A stretch of DNA of 64,000 nucleotides from Symsagittifera roscoffensis (lineage: Eukaryota > Xenacoelomorpha > Acoela > Convolutidae). The stretch covers positions 51,326,233 through 51,390,232 of the forward strand of contig NC_087067.1 of NCBI RefSeq assembly GCF_963678635.1. The letters run 5' to 3'. This document shows, piece after piece, positions 11,620 through 22,604 of the stretch (positions are counted from its first letter, which is position 1; every line of letters starts with the position of its first letter). A program made the position numbers and the translations under genes. The notes below the pieces were generated by a model that made no database searches, was not told where the DNA came from, and saw only the letters and a list, made by a program, of their open reading frames with translations.

Positions 11620-12158
11620 CAAGTCTGCTCGTATCAGGGTGAAGCCCTGAATGTTCCGACTGCCTTTTAAGGTTTATGGAGTAGTATAGCATTAAAAAAT
11701 TAAATGAAATAAAACAAAATGAAACATTTATTTTTCTAAAATTTGAAAATTTTTAATAAAAATTATCCCCCCACACGCCATATAAAGTACAAAAGAATGA
11801 ATTTTGCTCCTTGTAACAAATCACTTATGACAAAAAAATTTCTTTCAACCAATTTGGAAAGATTTTCAAGACGAATTAACTCTCCGCTTACGTGCTAATA
11901 GCGCGAAATATATGACGCGTTAATTGTCCCAAATTGGCCAAAATGGCGATCTTTAAACCCCCGTAACTTACGAAAAAAATCGCAGGTGAGATATCTTTTC
12001 AAATTTTTTTATATCATTCAAAAGGCAACAATACCTTTTGAATGATATAAGAAAATTCCGTCAAAAATGGGTAGTTAAAAATTCGAAATTTGTCTGAAGA
12101 AAAAAAAATTAACCCGAGCACAAAAATTCTGTTACTTTCGTATCGAAAGTCGGAACAA
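11620..12158 (-). mobile_element. HINE-like element, copy 5 (539 bp), with new internal hairpin
   Basis: Full-length minus-strand copy with family ends CAAGTCTGCTCGTATC and GAAAGTCGGAACAA. It differs from its siblings by a 17-bp perfect inverted duplication at 12009-12050, where the other copies carry a single arm only. Confidence 0.7.
12009..12050. repeat. Perfect 17-bp hairpin inside a HINE-like copy
   Basis: TTATATCATTCAAAAGG (12009-12025) and CCTTTTGAATGATATAA (12034-12050) are exact inverse copies around an 8-base loop. Sibling copies have only the right arm. Confidence 0.9.
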
Positions 12159-12440
12159 AAACAAACGGCAAAATCGTATCAGTCTGGAATTACTTGAATG
12201 AGAATTTTCTCTTTTAAACTCTTTTTGCTATCCTGCACATGAAAATTGTCTCGTCCAGATTGGAGATAGATTTTTCCGTTGGCTTTAATGGAGAGAAAAA
12301 CTGGAAGGTTTTATTTTGTAAATAATTGAAAACTGGACCTGCTATAAACAACTCGAAACTTGTTAGAAAACTGTTTCAACGAATTGCGCACTTGCTATAC
12401 TGACCGAACAAGCTAAACCGAGTTATCTCCGAACACGTCC

Positions 12441-12735
12441 AGACAATTCGGCCAAAGACAATTCAACCAATAATGGTGACCGCGGCAGTCGCGCCAACGT
12501 GTTGCGAGCTTGCCATCAGAGGGTAGGACTCTATACGAAACTTAGAGCCGGTTATCGCCGCGCAGCGCGCCCACCGGCGATCTTAAACCGAGAAATTGCT
12601 CCAATTCTGATTTTTTTCTTTCGAATCTAGTGTTTTGTAAAACTAGCTGAATTGTCTCAGGCTGAATTGTCTGTATATTTTTGGCTGAATTGTCTGAATT
12701 TCAAATTGGCTGAATTGTCTCTGGCCGAATTGTCT
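12441..12735. mobile_element. 295-bp inverted-repeat element with GC-rich foldable core
   Basis: The outer 30 bases (12441-12470 and 12706-12735) are inverted repeats matching at 28 of 30 positions, built from AGACAATTCGGCC-type units. GGCYGAATTGTCT units recur in direct orientation five times between 12646 and 12735. The core at 12475-12585 is strikingly GC-rich against AT-rich surroundings. It contains three potential stem-loops: 12484-12514 (GGCA...TGCC enclosing TCGC...GCGA), 12529-12547 (CTCTA/TAGAG) and 12554-12581 (ATCGCCG/CGGCGAT). No target-site duplication is evident and no protein is encoded. I do not recognise the family. Confidence 0.75.
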
Positions 12736-13138
12736 GTGCGCCATCTCCAAACCAGATATTTGTTTTTTTTTAAGTCATTTTTTGCAATAAACAGAAAAAA
12801 TTTGCCAAGTAATGATTATTTTTTCCTGAAATTGGATAACCTTTTCTCCACGCATGTTTTCGTGCTTTATCGATTTAACGTACAGGATAAAACTATTTGA
12901 ATCAAACTCTTTTACACTCACTTCTCTCATTTTGTACTAACTTTGGGCAATAAAAGATGATGACAAAAGTTGTTCCAAACTTTATCAGCATTTTACGGTT
13001 TTTTAAATTGGGGCGGACTTCCACAGGCTCGTTATAGTCATTGAAAGAGCAATTCAGTATGAATGATCTCGAATTCCCTTTTTAGACAAGTAAACAGGAT
13101 TTAAAAGTGTACTTACTCTCCCCGTTTCCATTTTTCAG

Positions 13139-13330
13139 CCACGATCAGAGCCGATTTCTGTTGATAAACAGCCCCCCTCCTCGACCTCTGAGGTATGCTC
13201 ACGGCACCTTCTGGGAAGTCAACCGCCACCATCGTACAAGTCACCGGCTGCTGGTCCGGGGGCTGCTGCTCCAGAAGACCCCCTCCGGCCATCATGGTTC
13301 ACTGTACACTCGGATTACCCAACCAGTGAT
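13139..13330 (+). CDS. Internal exon of an unidentified protein
   Basis: A 192-base exon (64 codons) lies between a strong acceptor (TTTCCATTTTTCAG) and a strong donor (GTAAGTATGG) and is much GC-richer than its surroundings. Frame 0 gives a Pro/Ser/Ala-rich stretch with a PPPSY motif (residues about 29-33 of the exon, a possible WW-domain ligand), then PSWFTVHSDYPTSD. Such composition suits a disordered cytoplasmic tail, which is inference. The frame shifted by one base and part of the antisense strand are also open, so the frame is favoured by composition rather than proven. It joins in phase 0 to the exon at 14345. Exons further upstream were not found. I do not recognise the family. Confidence 0.55.
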
Positions 13331-14344
13331 GTAAGTATGGTGTCATAATTTAGTAACTGTGCGGTAACATGATTGATGATGTAATAACACCTTTTTCACT
13401 ATTCTAAATAATTAATGTCAGTTTTCTCTGATAAATCTGTAATTCACAATGATGTAAAAAATTTATGGTAAAGGTAAGTAATGTGAAAAGGAGTCATAAA
13501 TGCGAATACTTTTTTAACGTAAAATATGCCACGGGTCATGCATAACAGGTTCTCAGACATTTTGGAAGCGTGCTTAGTTCAAATAAAACGGAAACTGTAT
13601 TGCGTTTAATGGAAAATAAATCGGTTGCTTTATGGTCGGAATAAGAATCAATTTCTTGTTTGTTTCTTGTGTTTTTCAAATCAACGGAGCACTTCTGAAA
13701 CAGATTTAAAATTGCTTTCAACTGGTTTTTTATGTAAAAAATTAGGAGAAGAAAGAAGACAGCTTTATTTAGTTTTTTATCCGTCTTTTGATTTTGAAAA
13801 AAAAACACGAAAACGCACAAAATACAAGCAGCTCTTACAGGTTATGACTTTCATGTTAACGCTAAGTTTTCAATGCAATAGGTAAGTAATAAAAAACAAA
13901 CAAGAGACAAAAAAAACTGATTTTAATAAACTAAATTAAAAAAGTGCGGCTACTATCTTTTGTTTTTGGTTGCCTGGTGATTATTTGAGATAAAATCTAG
14001 CACTTTTTGATATTTGCTTTGATAAGTTCTAATGTAAACTTATAAGTTAAATTTAATCAAAATGATACAAAAAACTCTGATAATAATTAGAAAGAAAGAT
14101 TTTTACTTCAGAGCTATTCATTCTATAAAGAAATGTCAGGATGAACAAAAAATATCGCGAAAAAAGTTTAAAAAAGAAAAATGATTCAAAGAATAGTCTA
14201 ATAGTTCTTTTTTAATATTACTTGTACATTAAAGTCTTATGAAGAATTAGAACTGCATCAACTTTTAAAGTTATCACTTTTTTTGAATATTAATGACCTA
14301 ATTTTCAATCTGCTATTTTCTTTATTTTTTTTTGTTTTCCGTAG

Positions 14345-14392
14345 CAATGGCTTGTTGGTATCAATACAGAGAGCGCATTCGCTGTTGGTTAA
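14345..14392 (+). CDS. Candidate terminal exon of the same gene
   Basis: A long pyrimidine tract ending TTTTGTTTTCCGTAG precedes this exon. Joined in phase 0 to the exon ending at 13330 it adds 15 residues (starting QWLVGINTES) and stops at TAA 14390-14392. If the upstream exon used the alternative frame, this exon would instead stay open to about 14431. AATAAA signals follow 160 bases downstream. The splice junction is predicted, not observed. Confidence 0.45.
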   Translation, partial: QWLVGINTESAFAVG

Positions 14393-14553
14393 AGATATTT
14401 TTGATCAATATTCGGATCAATTTCCGGGATAAAACTCCGCAAAAAAGAGAAACTGGGAGTGTTGCAGGGCGGAAATTATTGGCATGGATTAAGTTCAAGT
14501 TATTCGATTGAGGTAGCGGAACAAGTTACTGATACAGAGCAGCCGATGATAAC

Positions 14554-14582
14554 AATAAAAGAGTAAAAAAAAGATAAATAAA
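14554..14582 (+). promoter_or_regulatory. Candidate polyadenylation signals
   Basis: AATAAA occurs at 14554-14559 and 14577-14582, after about 160 bases of non-coding sequence following the predicted stop at 14392. This fits the 3' end of the two-exon gene model. Confidence 0.4.
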
Positions 14583-14599
14583 AAAATGGCGCTAGAAAT

Positions 14600-16650
14600 T
14601 AAAAGTATTGTGAAAAAATATATATATAATTCTTGTTATTTTCAGCAAACTTTTCAGTTTAAATTGGCTCTAACTGTGTGACGAAATAAACATCTGATGG
14701 CATTTTTTCGCAATTTTTCAGACTAGATTTTGAATTTCTGGAATCTGAATTGAAGCTTGGTGTGGGCTGTTTAATTGTTGTAGATTTAGCGGCCATCGGG
14801 TAACTGTAATACTGGACACTTGTGTCGATTGGCATAACATTGAGTAATATTGATGGATGAGGGTGATGAAGGAAGCGCGATGGCTGCTATCTTCAGACGT
14901 ATATTTTTACAATTTAACAAATGTTACAACAACTGTAATCAACGAATGCTGTTTTATCCGATAACAACAATATTTATGGCCAACAATTTGGGAGAGCGGA
15001 TAAAAACTCTTCATAATTCATACATATGACAACGTCACTATGAATATTAAGCATGTTTTGTAGCGGTAATTTTCTGTTACTCTTTTGCAAACTAGAATAA
15101 CAAAAATTGTAGTTATTATGGTATGAAAAATGATGAAAAACTGGTTTCAAAAACACACGCAAATAATAAATTTGTGTTTTTTTTTGCCTTTAGAAAAAGG
15201 AACCGCATCGGTATTTTTGGTCAAAATTTTCCAGCTGATCATCAATCATGATTTATTTACTCGTGATTGCGTGATTACAGTTAATTACTTCTATACTACA
15301 AAGCTGAACATGGTTTTCATCAACTCTTTGCAACTTTTACTTTGCTATGATCAAAAATGTATTTCAATTTGAGAAACAAGAACAGTTTCTGTTTTTTTCT
15401 GACGTCAAAAAATGAGGAAAAGGGAGGACAAAAGTGATAAAAATTGAAAATAGGTTATTAGGAAAGTAGAAAATGAAACACATGCATTTTTATTCACCCT
15501 GAAATGTTACAGTTTCAGTGCCTGTAAGGACGCATTAATGAATAGATTCACGGGGCAATGAGTTTATTTATGAGAAAAGCATAATTGACGCAGGGGCTTT
15601 AAATTATAATAAAAAACGACCAACTCCAGGGTGTTGAAAAGTCAAGAGGTTGATTTTTTTCGGTATCTTCAAATTAAAGGTTGACAATAAATTTCCATCA
15701 ATAATATGTCATTAATGTTCGTGATGATCTATCATTACCTATTTTTCAAAGGTATACGTGAAAAATGTGACGTTAAGCAAAATGTTACTTTTTTCTAAAA
15801 AGGTAGAGCAAGCATTAATTTTCTGTCAGTGAATTTAGAACAACTAAGCGACCGGCAATTTATTAGATTAGTATGTGCAATTTGGGCATGTGTTTTCAAG
15901 CTTGTGCAATCAATTTACCTTTGTGGGGTGCGGAAGTGGGTTGAAACGTGAAGACATTCAATTTTCACGATTGATTTGGACTTCCACTGACAGATTTTAC
16001 TATAGTCTCAATCCAAATCCACCCACCCACCGACAGACGTTTAATAATACAACTTACTGCTCTCAATTTACTAATGATAAGCACTAGAAACGCTTGAAAA
16101 GAGGGATAAACATGCTAAATTGCTCCTTTCAACGGGCATAATTCAAGATTAGAAATCTGAAGAACAGCTAATATGAGTGCTTATGCTGCTTGCTCTTATG
16201 TTCAAAATGGTCCAATATAGAAAAAAAAATAGACCAAAATTCGTTTTTGTGTTAATATAAAACATTGATTAAACGGACTTTTCCCCACATAATGAGGTCA
16301 ACCCTCTGTTTGCTTGTGTTTTTTCTTGTAAAGTCAGAAATCAGCTATTTGAAATCTTTGTTTATCGCCTCTGTGACCAATGAATAAAACAGGCCAACAA
16401 ATTTGCGCATTGCGTAATTTTTTTCTGAAACAACAAGAAAAATCAATCGTCAGTGTTTCCAAACAAAACAGAGACATTCTTAGCGTTTTTCGCGACACAA
16501 TTTTTGTGATAGTTTTCACTTTGTAAGAAAACAATGCTTACTTTCTTAATCAGTATAACGCGACCACTCTTTAGAAAATGGGAAAATGGTGTGAATTTTT
16601 GTTGACAAAAATTTTTGAGTTCTGTCTTGCCATCTCTGATTACAAAGCAA
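14600..16650. other. No gene seen; AT-rich
   Basis: Short open frames on both strands lack domains and convincing splice pairs. No recognised repeat apart from homopolymer tracts. Confidence 0.45.
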
Positions 16651-16656
16651 GATAAA

Positions 16657-16705
16657 CAAGAGTTCTCGTATATCAAAGCTAAGCCGTAAATGTTCCGACT
16701 ACCCC
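16657..16705 (-). mobile_element. HINE-like 3'-end fragment
   Basis: CAAGAGTTCTCGTATATC, a decayed hairpin and AATGTTCCGACTACCCC match the family 3' end in minus orientation. Confidence 0.5.
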
Positions 16706-16888
16706 TCAAAGCAAAAAAAAGTTTTAAAGATTCGAAAAACTTGAATAACATTGTTTCATTTTTGTCTTTTTATTGTACTACCACGCGCTATGTAAAGTAC
16801 AAAGAAATGTATTTTGCGTCTCGTATTTCATCATATTGCTGGCCTAAAGTCAAATTGACATGATTTAAATTTTCACTCACTCATTCCC

Positions 16889-17100
16889 GGGTTGACAATC
16901 ATACAATTTTCGATCATACAATGCGATCATACAATTTTCATATATGAAAAAAATGCTTATCATACTCTTTCATACAATTTCATAGAGCAAAATTAAGTGT
17001 ATTAAAATAGCAAAAATAAGCATTTTTCCATACTATGAAATTGTATGACAAGCGTTTTTTCCATTAATGAAAATACAAAAAATTTTTGTTTTGAAATTTT
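16889..17100. repeat. CATACAATTTCATA-family MITE-like repeat
   Basis: Begins CCCGGGTTGAC and carries several CATACAATTTTCAT motifs on the left and inverse copies (ATGAAATTGTATGACAAGCG) on the right, so the region can fold back. Related ends occur at 20992, 29148, 30050, 30808 and 32098. The sequence to about 17300 resembles that after 21060. Confidence 0.55.
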
Positions 17101-17634
17101 GTGTTTCATCCGAAACACTAAGTAAGGGTTTTTTGTCATAAGTAAACCCAGAGTGTAACAAACAGTTACCACGCAGGTAATCTACATTTGGTGATTTTTG
17201 TCATGAAAGTTAGTTTTAACATTTTCGCATGGAAAGATATACCAAAAATGCAACTTTGTGTATATGGTCAGATGACTTTTAGTTTGAAAATTTTGGTGGT
17301 TGAGAAAAAAGGCCTATTTTATAAAAATTTATTTTTATCTCAGCAAATGAAACAAAAAAAAATAATCGTGTTTACAAAATAAAATAGCGCCATGAAATAG
17401 CGCTTTGTGGTAGAATTAATAGGAGATGTGCATTAACATAAATTCATCCAACATTAGTTAAAATGAAAAGGAATCGAGTGAATCGAAAAAATGAGCCGAG
17501 GAACACCCGAGCAGTGAATTGAAAATAATATTAATAAAAAAAGTAACTAACAGGATTGCTGAAATAGTTTGAGACAATATAATTTTGAATTTTGATAAAA
17601 CATAGAAAAATGAAATGTATTTTTGAGATAATTT

Positions 17635-17668
17635 TTGTTCCGACTTTCGAAGAAAACGGAATATTTAT
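17635..17668 (+). mobile_element. HINE-like 5' end cut by an LTR
   Basis: TTGTTCCGACTTTCGAAG and ACGGAATATTTA match the family 5' end and stop exactly where the LTR at 17669 begins. Confidence 0.55.
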
Positions 17669-18063
17669 TGAGTTATGTATAGGTTACTGTACTCATAGAG
17701 TAATTTTAGATAAGGTACACCGTCTGCTCGTCACGCTATTTTATTTTCGGCCGGATAGATTCGTGCAACTTCTTAGTCTAATACCAATCTTACTCTTACT
17801 CTTATATCTCCTAGTCTCAATAGATCTAGTGTACACCGGTTTACGCGAGTTAGTTTCAGAATGAGAACAACTGTATTCTAAGTTTAGTTCAAATTGTTCT
17901 GGTGTTGAAACTACAAGTACTTTCAATTTCAACACTTTACAAATAAATAGGTTGTTAGTTTTATGGAGTATGATTGGTTAGTATTTAATATTTTATAAAG
18001 ATAAAGTATCATAATAATAACCAATGATAAATACTAGTTTAGATCTGGTTCCAGATCTGACCA
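17669..18063 (-). mobile_element. Solo LTR
   Basis: On the minus strand this is the same LTR as 62975-63389. Shared blocks include the ACACCGTCTGCTCGTCACGC and CGGCCGGATAGATTCGT stretches and the ATCTATTGAG region. It ends CTCTATGAGT...AACTCA on the minus strand as the other copy does. No retroelement coding sequence flanks it, so internal sequence was probably lost by LTR-LTR recombination. A clean target duplication was not found. Confidence 0.75.
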
Positions 18064-18314
18064 ATAAATTGTTACCATAGTTTGGTTTGTAATAAATTGA
18101 TTGATGAGAAGTTTCTACTATAAAAAGAGTGCAATATAAAATCATTCAAAATGTGTCTCCCCGTATAAGCACTCCATGAGAATAGAAAAGAATCCAAAAC
18201 CATTAAAAGCAATTTAACCATGGTCGACTTTTAATTCCGGAAGGGGGGGTGGGGTTTATTTAGAGCGGGAGTGAAGATTATATGTCTGCTAGAATAACAA
18301 AAATAACATGGCAG

Positions 18315-18650
18315 CAGTAGCGGACTTGGGGAGGTGGCGGGGGGCGGACGCTTCCCTTCAGGGATTTGACCCCCTGCCGACCCAAAGGGTCCCCCCTTTG
18401 TACTATTTTGAGATATCCATTTTTGGCCGACAGACCCTAAAATTTTTCTAAAGGCGCCTTGGGCGCCAATTTTTACTAATTTTGAGGGGAGCGCGCGCCA
18501 AAAAACGCGATTTTTTGGTCGAAGTTTTCCAATAAATGCTTAAAAACGCCTCTTTTCAAAAATTTTTCACCTAAAAAAAGAACTACAGAATTTTCAAAAT
18601 TCAATTTGAAAATCCGCCTCCCCCCTCGAAAAAATCCTAGATCCAAGCCT
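18315..18650 (+). mobile_element. hAT-type MITE-like element
   Basis: Shares CATTTTTGGCCGACAGACCC, TAAAGGCGCCTTGGGCGCC, GAGGGGAGCGCGCGCC and the right end AAAATCCTAGATCC with copies at 22605, 28460, 33397, 44640 and 49521. In the 22605 copy the right end reads GATCCGCCCCTG, whose inverse CAGGGGCGGATC is typical of hAT termini. The left end here (CAGTAGCGGACTTGGGG) is degraded. Confidence 0.55.
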
Positions 18651-18659
18651 TCTATGGCA

Positions 18660-20620
18660 GTGCTAAATGAAAACCCATTCACATACTTGCATTGAAAATT
18701 AGCAAGAAAAGTGGACTAAAAAAAAATTGGCGAACAAAGCGAGCTCTCCCATCTGCTAGTATATATTAAGGAGAAAATTAGAACAATTCTTTGTGTTTTC
18801 AGCAATCAATGGTTTTAAAAGCCTATTAAAAAATGAATAAGAACCTTTTTACAAACTCAACCAAATGGGCGACGAATTGGCGAGAAAATTTTGTGCAGGA
18901 TGTGGGTTGAGGATGTCAGGCGTAAGAGATTCTGTTGACAAACGGCTCCAAAAAAGAACAAACGAACAAAACCACTGGCTAACATGACACATAAGCTACA
19001 GATATTGATGGATAAAGACGAGGCAGAAGGTCAGTTTATAGTTCACATCTTGATATTTTAATAAAGACCTTTTTTGTGAATCAAATGAAAGGTAATTTAA
19101 ATTTAACAAAGAGTATGTAGGTTGTTCGTCTCTGATGACCTTTAGCGTAGAACATGACAAATGAAGTCGTGAAGTGAAAAAAAGATGGAGAAATAACAAT
19201 GAAACTGCTTTTTAATCCAATTTTGAACTTGTCGCTCAAACCGGAAAATAAGACCAAATCCTGCTTATAACATTTGAGTGTTTAACCGCTACCTGATTAG
19301 CTGGAATATTTCTTCCCGTTTGTAAATTTGCACTGTTTTTTATTTTTAAACTTTGAAAAAAGCTACCATAAAATGGTTTTTGTATATATAATGTCGTAAA
19401 CATGACAAGGCCAAGAAATTTCACAAATTAACGTTTTTTTACAAGTAGGCGTTCATGAAAACGCACGGAAAATGATAACTCAGTAGGGAAATACACATGG
19501 AAACATATGAATAGTTATTGCCCTTGACGACCGTAGAAATCCATTAAAAAATTCAAAAGTGGATTTTAAAAATGTAAAAACAACCAGTTGGTAGGAGCAT
19601 TATAGAATAAAAATCGAAGCAGACGTTATTATTTTACTACAATTTACATGAAAGTTAGTTACAAGTTATAACTCACAGGTTAAGAGCAAAAACAAAGGCA
19701 GAATCAAAGTTCAAGAGGAAAAACGCATTCACCTAAATCAATCATGCATTTTTGGTTCACTTTGGCGACACCCCGACAAAATTGATTACTGATGATCCTA
19801 CAAAACTGATTGAATGATAAAAGTTCACGCTAAATTACATCACATAATGTTGGCTACAGAGAAAAAGTAGATGCTAGGTTATCTAATGAAAAGATCGGCT
19901 GCTCTTCTTATCACTAGTGAAATTAATTCTGTCGCAACTGAAAGAAAGAAAAAGGAAGAAAATAACAATATCAAAACGAGATGAAAACTTGACATAGAGA
20001 CAAAGCGGAGCTTGGCATCCTTTGCGGCAACACAGAAAATTATCGTAGCGAGCTAGCAGACAAAAAAATAAAAGGAAGCCAATTAATTGGAAAAAACCTT
20101 GAAAAAGGTCGAGAAAACCTAAACAACAATCACTCCGAATGCATGTCTGCAATCTGTTGTGGAGTTCAAATCTCAAACTGTATCATGTTCAAATCTCAAA
20201 CAGCCGGCGCTTAATAAAAATCAAAAAATTTTTATTGAGCAGCAACTAAGCCGACAGTATTTATGTAACACCTGTTGAGCCAAAATCGAAAATGTTGTCA
20301 TAAAGATTTTGAGCTATAAAGTGAAAAGTAATATGAAAGGCTGGATTTTTTTCAATCAACGCAACATAAGGTCACTAAGCTAATATACCATAAAGCAAAA
20401 CATATCGACCGAATAAAGCAAAAAAAAACAGAGAGAGATTTTATACACAGTCAGGGGTTAGTAGATTGACAAATTACAGGTCAAAAATACTTTCAATTAC
20501 TAGGAAATTGATCACAGCAAAAAATCCATGATGTGAAAATTAGGCCGACTAAACATAGACTGACAGAAAAAGCCGTCAATTTTCGGAAACAAGAGATTTT
20601 TAGTATAACAACAGAAAATA
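18660..20620. other. No established gene; one small open frame of note
   Basis: AT-rich. A 40-codon open frame at 18865-18987 (plus) has a varied, protein-like composition with a CAGC motif; it is too short to call. Nothing else was recognised. Confidence 0.4.
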
Positions 20621-20627
20621 AGTCTTG

Positions 20628-20685
20628 AATGGATTGAGACCTAGGACCTTTGCCATCCCAGGCTATATGCGCGGGATAAGCTGAT
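20628..20685 (-). repeat. tRNA-derived SINE-like fragment
   Basis: On the minus strand GGGATGGCAAAGGTCCTAGG runs into GTCTCAATCC, like a decayed anticodon arm and B box. The GGCAAAGGTC block also occurs in the SINE at 61158. Confidence 0.4.
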
Positions 20686-20991
20686 GATTTTGAAATTACT
20701 TAAACCAAGCTATCAAATGAGTCATGTGATTTTGTTAAAAAGCTGTTAACATAATAAAAGTCTGTTTTTTTTCTTCTTTGAAAATTCTTAGAAAGGTCAC
20801 CAAGTTGTATACACCACTAGTGTTCTAGGAAAATATTCGTCAACCAGGCAGCCTGTATTTGTCTGGTTTTTTCTTTAAGAAATATTTTGGCTCAAAGTAT
20901 CAATTTAGAAACCCAGCCGCAGCCAAGAGTTTCTGGCAGTTCAGGGTCATCGCAAAAAAAGTCGGCCAATTCCGGGACAGACATTTTTTCC

Positions 20992-21260
20992 TTTCTATGA
21001 AACTGTATGATAAGCACTTTCTCCATAAAAGAAAATACATATAAAAAAGATTTTGTTTTAAAATTTTATTTTGTATCTGATAATTCTGCCATCCTAATCA
21101 AAAATTTTCTGTCATGAGAAAACCCAGAGAGTATAACTGGCACTCACCAAGCAGACAAACTGCATTTGATGATACTGGTCATGTAAGTTATTGTTACCAA
21201 TTTCACACATCATATACCAAAACACATAACTTTTTGTATATTGCAAGAAAATTTCAATAT
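20992..21260. repeat. CATACAATTTCATA-family remnant
   Basis: CTATGAAACTGTATGATAAG, then CATGAGAAAACCCAGAG and TGCATTTGATGATACTGGTC parallel the sequence at 17025-17240 in order, at lower identity. Confidence 0.45.
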
Positions 21261-21309
21261 TTTTGTGGTTGTGAAAAAAACCTTTAGGAGGGTTTAGGTC
21301 AATATCAAA

Positions 21310-21326
21310 CCCCCCCCCCCCCCCCC
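21310..21326. repeat. C17 homopolymer run
   Basis: Seventeen uninterrupted C. The length is probably uncertain in the assembly. Confidence 0.9.
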
Positions 21327-21329
21327 TCC

Positions 21330-22600
21330 TCCAAAAAAATGATGGGCATTGAAAATGAAAAATTTTCAACCTAATGCTTCCTCCAAAAATCAATTTTTAA
21401 AATAAAGCCATTAGTTTTGAACATTAGTGTAAAAAATAATACAATTTTTTCAATGAATCTTGTATTATATGATAATCATTAATTGATTCATTGTTTTTAT
21501 GTTTTGGGACAAGTGAAGTACGAAGAGCCAATAATGATGTATTCCAAGAAGCACAAAAACATTTTTGAAACTTAATTAAATTTGATAAATTTGAGATTAT
21601 CAATTTGCCTTTTTTAACCAGGGTCAGAGCTTTCGAGCATTATCTAATAAAAATACTCGCCTTTAAAAAGCTCGCAATTTTTGGCAAGATATCACAGTAA
21701 TTGAAACATGTGGAACAATGCATATGAAATTTTTGTAACAATTCAAAGTTCATTGTTTTGATCTCCAAAGCATTCTTGTTAATTACTGGGCGTTAAAAGT
21801 TTGGCAAGATCATACTAAACCTAGTCTGTGAACTTAGTCTAAAAAACTACCATTTTGTTCTAATTAAGAGGCCTGCATCTAATAAAAAAACCGATCATGT
21901 TTTTTTGATAAAATGTTTGGTATTTATTTTTTGTCATTTTGGAGGGTTTGGGTCAAAACGAAAAACGCCCAAAACAAGGCTTATTGCAAAAACCAAACTT
22001 CATAAAACCATTAGTTTTAAACTATTTATTGAGTGCTTTAGTCTTTGATAATCAATGATTGATGTACTGCTTGTATGGTTTTGGGCAAGTGAAGTACGAA
22101 GAGCCAATCATGATATATTCCGAGATGCACAAAAGCCTTTTTGAGACTTATTCAATTTTGAGTCTATCAATTTGGGTTTTTTTTCACCTGGATTAGAGCG
22201 TTCGTACACCAAAGTAATAAAGTAATATCCTTACCTTTTAAAAGCTCGCAACTTGGCAAGTTATCACAGTAATTGAAACCTGTTGAACAATGCAAATGTA
22301 ATTTTTCAACAATTCTACTTCCAAAGTTTTCATCTCGATGGCATTCTTGGTACTGAATTGGTGCAAGATAATAATAAACCTAGTCGAAATCTTGTCACGA
22401 TATGATTGAAAAACAAATTAAAATTTTTTTTGTCTTTTTTTATTAGGACTAGCAAATAAGGTTCTTATCTTTTTCAAGTCAAAGTGTTTCAAACCTTTTT
22501 TTTGCTTTGTTGATCTAGTGTCAAAAAAATTTGTGATTTTTCAATGTCTATTCAATGAAATCTATTTGGAAACTATAACAACTATTCTGTAAGCATTGAT
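21330..22600. other. No gene seen; internal repeat pair
   Basis: The segment 21410-21830 resembles 22000-22400 (GCAAGTGAAGTACGAAGAGCCAAT-type blocks, AGCTCGCAA, AGTAATTGAAAC, AAACCTAGTC in the same order), so it is an old direct duplication about 590 bases apart. No coding region was recognised. Confidence 0.5.
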
Positions 22601-22604
22601 TAGA

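Noticed and set aside
12652-12900. 82-codon open frame with repeated AELS units
   Set aside because: Its N-terminal half only translates the GGCTGAATTGTCT repeats of the inverted-repeat element.
13625-13885. 86-codon open frame ending near a GTAAGTAAT donor
   Set aside because: AT-rich composition, no good acceptor in frame and no domain; it lies in the predicted intron between 13330 and 14345.
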